Shown here one piece after another: positions 40,812 through 43,642 of a DNA stretch of 43,642 nucleotides. Each line of letters begins with the position of its first letter. The first letter of the stretch is position 1. Both the position numbers and the translations under genes were made by a program. This stretch comes from Caldilineaceae bacterium (GTDB lineage Bacteria > Chloroflexota > Anaerolineae > Caldilineales > Caldilineaceae). The stretch is from contig JAGRCP010000036.1 in assembly GCA_020433455.1 (NCBI GenBank), forward strand, positions 4,407 to 48,048. Direction: 5' to 3'. The notes below the pieces were generated by a model. It saw nothing but the letters and a program-made list of their open reading frames with translations. It was not told where the DNA came from and searched no databases.

Positions 40812-42650
40812 TTAATAGTAGTCGTTATAATCATCATTGTCCTGTCGGGGACGGCGCTTTTTCTTGGCGGCCGGGCGCTTTTTCGTCTCTTGTTTGCCGC
40901 GCTTACTCTTCTTCGCGCCGCCTTTGCCCGCCTTCTTGTCGAATTCGTCTCCCTCTTCCTGCTCTTCCTCATCTTCTTCCAGATAGTCCTCAAGACCGAC
41001 AAGCAATTCGGCAGGAATTTCGAAGTCATCATCGAGTTCGATCTTGCGCCGCTGGTCCATGCGCTCGCGCAGCATGTCCGCGGTAATGATGTCGGGCAGC
41101 TCTTCGCCGCTGGTAAAATCATCGGCAGCGTCTCCTTCGCCGGCCCGTGCCTCTTCTACGGCGGCTTCCTCGACCAGATCTACTGCCGCTGCCTCCGTCT
41201 CCGTGATCTCAACCGCGTCCGCAGCGGCCGCTTCTTCCGCTTCTTCTGCGTCCGTTTCACTGCGGGACGTTTCTTCATCGGGCAATGTCGGCATTTCCAT
41301 GAGGTCGTCGAAGCGGGGCAGTTTAAGCGCTTTCCGCTCGCCGGCTGCTGCTGCATCGGCTGCCGCCAGCCGATCCAGCGCATCTGCAAAGGAGGGCATC
41401 TCGGCCGTCTCGATTGTCGGCTCATCGGCTTCCTCTGCCAGCTTGCGGGCAATCACGCTCAGGGCGTCTTCGCCGATCTCGGCCGGACCTTCGCTGTCCT
41501 CGCTTTGGAGGATGCGTTCCGCCTTGCTCAGGAGATCGTCGGTCATGGATTCGGTCTGCATGGCCAGCAGTTGGGCCTGGGCCAGGCGATCCAATCCTTC
41601 TTCAATGGCTTCGCTTTCGCTCTTGATATCGATGCGCCAGCCGGTGAGCTTGGCCGCCAGGCGGGCATTTTGGCCTTCCTTGCCGATGGCCAGGCTGAGC
41701 TGGCGATCCGGCACGATGACCGTAGCCGTTTTGATGCTTCCGCCATCGTCCAGCAAGACGTTATTTACTTTGGCCGGACTCAGGGCGTTGGCAATGTAGT
41801 CGTTGAGCAGGGGCTTCCACTCCACCACGTCGATTTTTTCGCCGTTCAGCTCGTTGACGATATTTTGGATGCGCAGACCGCGCATGCCCACGCAACTGCC
41901 GACTGCATCCACTTCCGGCTCGGTGGCCGAGACCGCGACTTTGCTGCGCGCGCCCGGCTCCCGGGAGATGGCCTTGATTTCCACCACGCCGTCCCGCACT
42001 TCGGGAATTTCCTGCTCCATGAGGCGGCGCAGCAGATTGCGATGGGTGCGGCTCAGCTTGATGACCGGGCCGCGATTGCTGCGATGGACGTCTACCACGT
42101 AGACGCGGACATAATCGCCACGGCGCAAATTTTCGCCGGGAATCTGTTCGTCGCGGGTCAGCAGGCTTTCATGCCGGTCGTCCAGCAGAACCGTTACTGC
42201 GTTGGATACGGTATCAATGCTGCGCACCTGGGCGTTGAGCAACTCGCCTACCCGGTGGGCAAAATTCTCATAGACCGTATCGCGTTCCGCTTCACGAATG
42301 CGCTGAAGGATTACCTGCTTGGCCGTCTGCGCGGCAATGCGGCCAAAGTTTCCGGAGTCGGCTTCAACCATGATTACGTCGCCCAGTTCGGCCGTGGCAT
42401 CAACCTTTTTGGCGTCCGCTTCAGCGATCTCGGTCCGTTCGTTAAAGACCTCTTCCACAACTTCGCGCTCGGTAAAGATGCGCATCGCGCCGGTGACGCG
42501 GTCGACTTCCGCCGATACGTTGGCAATAGAGCCATACTTGCGTTTGTAGGCCGAAATCAGCGCAGCTTCAATGGCCTCAAAAATGATCTCCCGGTCGAGG
42601 TCCTTATCGGTCGCTACTTGATTGATGCCCGCAATCAGCGCTTTTGACAT
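40812..42650 (-). CDS. nusA: Transcription termination/antitermination factor NusA, with long charged tail
   Basis: Binds RNA polymerase and nascent RNA to control pausing, termination and antitermination. The N-terminal polymerase-binding domain ([20 protein letters not shown]) is followed by S1 (about 135-200), KH1 with GSCVGMRG (251-258) and KH2 with [13 protein letters not shown] (323-335). From about residue 385 to 612 the protein continues as a low-complexity extension: Ala/Glu-rich acidic stretches, then a basic [20 protein letters not shown] run and an Asp/Tyr end. This is not the AR1-AR2 region of E. coli. ATG 42650 begins at the family N-terminus, with AGGAG 12 bases upstream. A promoter and a structured leader lie upstream; rimP, the usual first gene, is absent. 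Confidence 0.95.
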   Translation of the reverse strand: MSKALIAGINQVATDKDLDREIIFEAIEAALISAYKRKYGSIANVSAEVDRVTGAMRIFTEREVVEEVFNERTEIAEADAKKVDATAELGDVIMVEADSGNFGRIAAQTAKQVILQRIREAERDTVYENFAHRVGELLNAQVRSIDTVSNAVTVLLDDRHESLLTRDEQIPGENLRRGDYVRVYVVDVHRSNRGPVIKLSRTHRNLLRRLMEQEIPEVRDGVVEIKAISREPGARSKVAVSATEPEVDAVGSCVGMRGLRIQNIVNELNGEKIDVVEWKPLLNDYIANALSPAKVNNVLLDDGGSIKTATVIVPDRQLSLAIGKEGQNARLAAKLTGWRIDIKSESEAIEEGLDRLAQAQLLAMQTESMTDDLLSKAERILQSEDSEGPAEIGEDALSVIARKLAEEADEPTIETAEMPSFADALDRLAAADAAAAGERKALKLPRFDDLMEMPTLPDEETSRSETDAEEAEEAAAADAVEITETEAAAVDLVEEAAVEEARAGEGDAADDFTSGEELPDIITADMLRERMDQRRKIELDDDFEIPAELLVGLEDYLEEDEEEQEEGDEFDKKAGKGGAKKSKRGKQETKKRPAAKKKRRPRQDNDDYNDYY

Positions 42651-42710
42651 GGTTGTTTCTAACTCCTGATCCTCAAAATATCCGTACCGCGTATCGCGTA
42701 AAAAGCCGGA

Positions 42711-42790
42711 CAATAAAGAAAGTGGGGATTTCCCCACTTCCAAAGACAACTTTCAGCTCGAGGTGCAAATGCCGAAACATTTGTGTCGAG
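42711..42790 (-). promoter_or_regulatory. Structured nusA leader with a terminator-like hairpin (possible attenuator)
   Basis: Two hairpins occupy the leader. The first, at the predicted 5' end, pairs CTCGA with TCGAG (42790-42786 and 42761-42757) and CAAATG with CATTTG inside. The second is perfect: AAGTGGGGA, loop AA, TCCCCACTT (42739-42720), followed by TCTTTATTG. This has the form of an intrinsic terminator about 60 bases before the nusA ribosome-binding site. NusA controls termination, so autoregulation by attenuation is plausible; that is inference. Confidence 0.55.
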
Positions 42791-42792
42791 AA

Positions 42793-42821
42793 ATTATATA
42801 ACAGCGCGGCTTAAAATGCAA
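42793..42821 (-). promoter_or_regulatory. Strong predicted promoter of the nusA operon
   Basis: On the minus strand TTGCAT (42821-42816) and a perfect TATAAT (42798-42793) are separated by 17 bases. Transcription would start near 42786, giving a leader of about 135 bases before nusA. Confidence 0.75.
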
Positions 42822-42835
42822 GTTTGGCGGCCTTC

Positions 42836-42903
42836 AAAAAATATCCATTATGGCTGCCGCAATCCCGCGCCGGACCTGACTACAGGCCTGACTACGGCAG
42901 CCA
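42836..42903 (-). terminator. Possible terminator at the end of menB
   Basis: TGGCTGCCG at the menB stop codon (42903-42895) pairs with CGGCAGCCA (42859-42851) around a loop of about 35 bases, followed by ATGGATATTTTTTG. The long loop makes this a weaker call; the loop contains the direct repeat GTAGTCAGG twice. Confidence 0.4.
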
Positions 42904-43642
42904 TTTAATCTCTTTGAAATTCGGCTTGCGTTTTTCTAAAAATGCATTGCGCCCCTCTTTGGCCTCTTCGGTCATATAGGCCAGACGCGTCGCCTCCCCC
43001 GCGAAAACCTGCTGTCCCACCATGCCGTCATCCGTTAAGTTCATGGCAAATTTGAGCATCTTGATGGATGTGGGCGACTTGGTCAGAATTTCCTGGGCCC
43101 AGGCGTAGGCCGTCGCTTCCAGCTCGGCATGGGGTACCACCGCGTTGACCATGCCCATTTCGTAAGCCTGCTGGGCTGAATAATTGCGCCCCAAAAAGAA
43201 GATCTCCCGCGCGCGCTTCTGCCCTACTTGCTTGGCCAGATAGGCCGACCCGTACCCGCCGTCAAAGCTGGTGACGTCGGCGTCGGTCTGTTTGAAGATG
43301 GCATGTTCCTTGCTGGCCAGGGTTAAATCGCAGACAACGTGCAGGCTATGGCCGCCGCCCACCGCCCAGCCGGGCACCACCGCGATGACCACCTTGGACA
43401 TGAAGCGAATCAGGCGCTGCACTTCCAGAATATTGAGGCGGGGCATGCCTTCGTCGTCTACGTAGCCCTGATGACCGCGTGAACGCTGATCGCCGCCGCT
43501 GCAAAAAGAGTAGACGCCGTCCTTGGGGGAGGGCCCCTCTGCCGAGAGCAGCACCACGCCGATGGACGTATCTTCCCGCGCGTCGACAAAGGCAGCGTAG
43601 AGCTCGGCCACCGTTTTGGGGCGAAAGGCGTTGCGCACCTCG
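42892..43642 (-). CDS. menB: 1,4-dihydroxy-2-naphthoyl-CoA synthase, 5'-truncated
   Basis: Crotonase-fold enzyme that closes the second ring of the menaquinone precursor. The gene runs off the right edge, so the first 20-30 residues are missing; reading continues through VRNAFRPKTVAELYAAF. MenB-specific blocks are FCSGGDQRSRGHQGYVDD, NILEVQRLIRFMSKVVIAVV, GWAVGGGHSLHVVCDLTLAS, FKQTDADVTSFDGGYGSAYL and AREIFFLGRNYSAQQAYEMG, including the SFDGGYGS loop that sets MenB apart from other crotonases. It implies that the organism makes menaquinone. It ends in front of the nusA promoter. Confidence 0.96.
   Translation of the reverse strand, partial: EVRNAFRPKTVAELYAAFVDAREDTSIGVVLLSAEGPSPKDGVYSFCSGGDQRSRGHQGYVDDEGMPRLNILEVQRLIRFMSKVVIAVVPGWAVGGGHSLHVVCDLTLASKEHAIFKQTDADVTSFDGGYGSAYLAKQVGQKRAREIFFLGRNYSAQQAYEMGMVNAVVPHAELEATAYAWAQEILTKSPTSIKMLKFAMNLTDDGMVGQQVFAGEATRLAYMTEEAKEGRNAFLEKRKPNFKEIKWLP

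Noticed and set aside
40632-42647. Plus-strand open frame of 671 codons opposite nusA
   Set aside because: It mirrors the nusA codon pattern in GC-rich DNA, has no ribosome-binding site and no family resemblance, whereas nusA is unmistakable.

Overview
The window looks like chromosome from a member of the Chloroflexota (Anaerolineae/Caldilineales-like). This is an inference from gene content: a nickel superoxide dismutase with its own maturation peptidase, secreted proteins with SH3 domains on Thr/Ala-rich linkers, a DUF2079 membrane protein with a C-terminal beta-sandwich, a beta-helix protein ending in a short hydrophobic LPFI-type tail, and a menB gene. The DNA is GC-rich. There are no rRNA or tRNA genes, CRISPR arrays, transposases or phage genes.

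Layout. 1-1488 (minus): two tandem ADP-glucose pyrophosphorylase genes; the second, cut by the window edge, has lost its catalytic Arg and Lys. 1918-4043 (plus): two unrecognised proteins with winged-helix-like C-termini. 4157-8906 (minus): a sugar/envelope operon (SDR epimerase, DegT aminotransferase, DUF2079 membrane protein). 9085-9542: gene debris (antitoxin and TPR fragments) and an array of four hairpins. 9554-10756: a family 1 glycosyltransferase. 10909-11560 (plus): a HigBA toxin-antitoxin locus whose toxin has an in-frame stop. 11498-15920 (minus): methyltransferase, tryptophanase, membrane-anchored cytochrome c, DinB-like protein and an iodotyrosine-deiodinase-like flavoprotein. 16150-18730 (plus): CBS protein plus metallophosphoesterase, then sodN-sodX. 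18794-22754 (minus): an oligopeptide-type ABC importer (binding lipoprotein and two permeases, no ATPase in view). 23153-25110 (minus): two glycosyltransferases. 25347-28035 (plus): membrane and SH3 proteins. 28078-34612 (minus): xpt, beta-helix protein, a second family 1 glycosyltransferase and a cytochrome c/beta-propeller lipoprotein. 34624-42650 (minus): the nusA-rnpM-infB-rbfA-nrnA-truB-ribF translation cluster. 42892-43642 (minus): 5'-truncated menB.

Themes. Envelope glycan synthesis is strongly represented (DUF2079, DegT, SDR, two GT1, GT4, WecG-type). The translation operon is classical in order, but nusA has a long charged tail and a leader that looks like an attenuator. Intergenic DNA is shaped by at least three small repeat types: AATCTC/AATCGC palindromes, two of them inside the DUF2079 gene without breaking its frame; GTGAATATTTGA/GATGCGTGA words; and hairpins with different stems but near-identical loops. 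The least expected observations are the catalytically altered second GlgC, the deiodinase-like enzyme with its substrate-binding triad intact, the nonsense-interrupted HigB beside an intact HigA, the in-frame palindromes, the hairpin array and the nusA leader.
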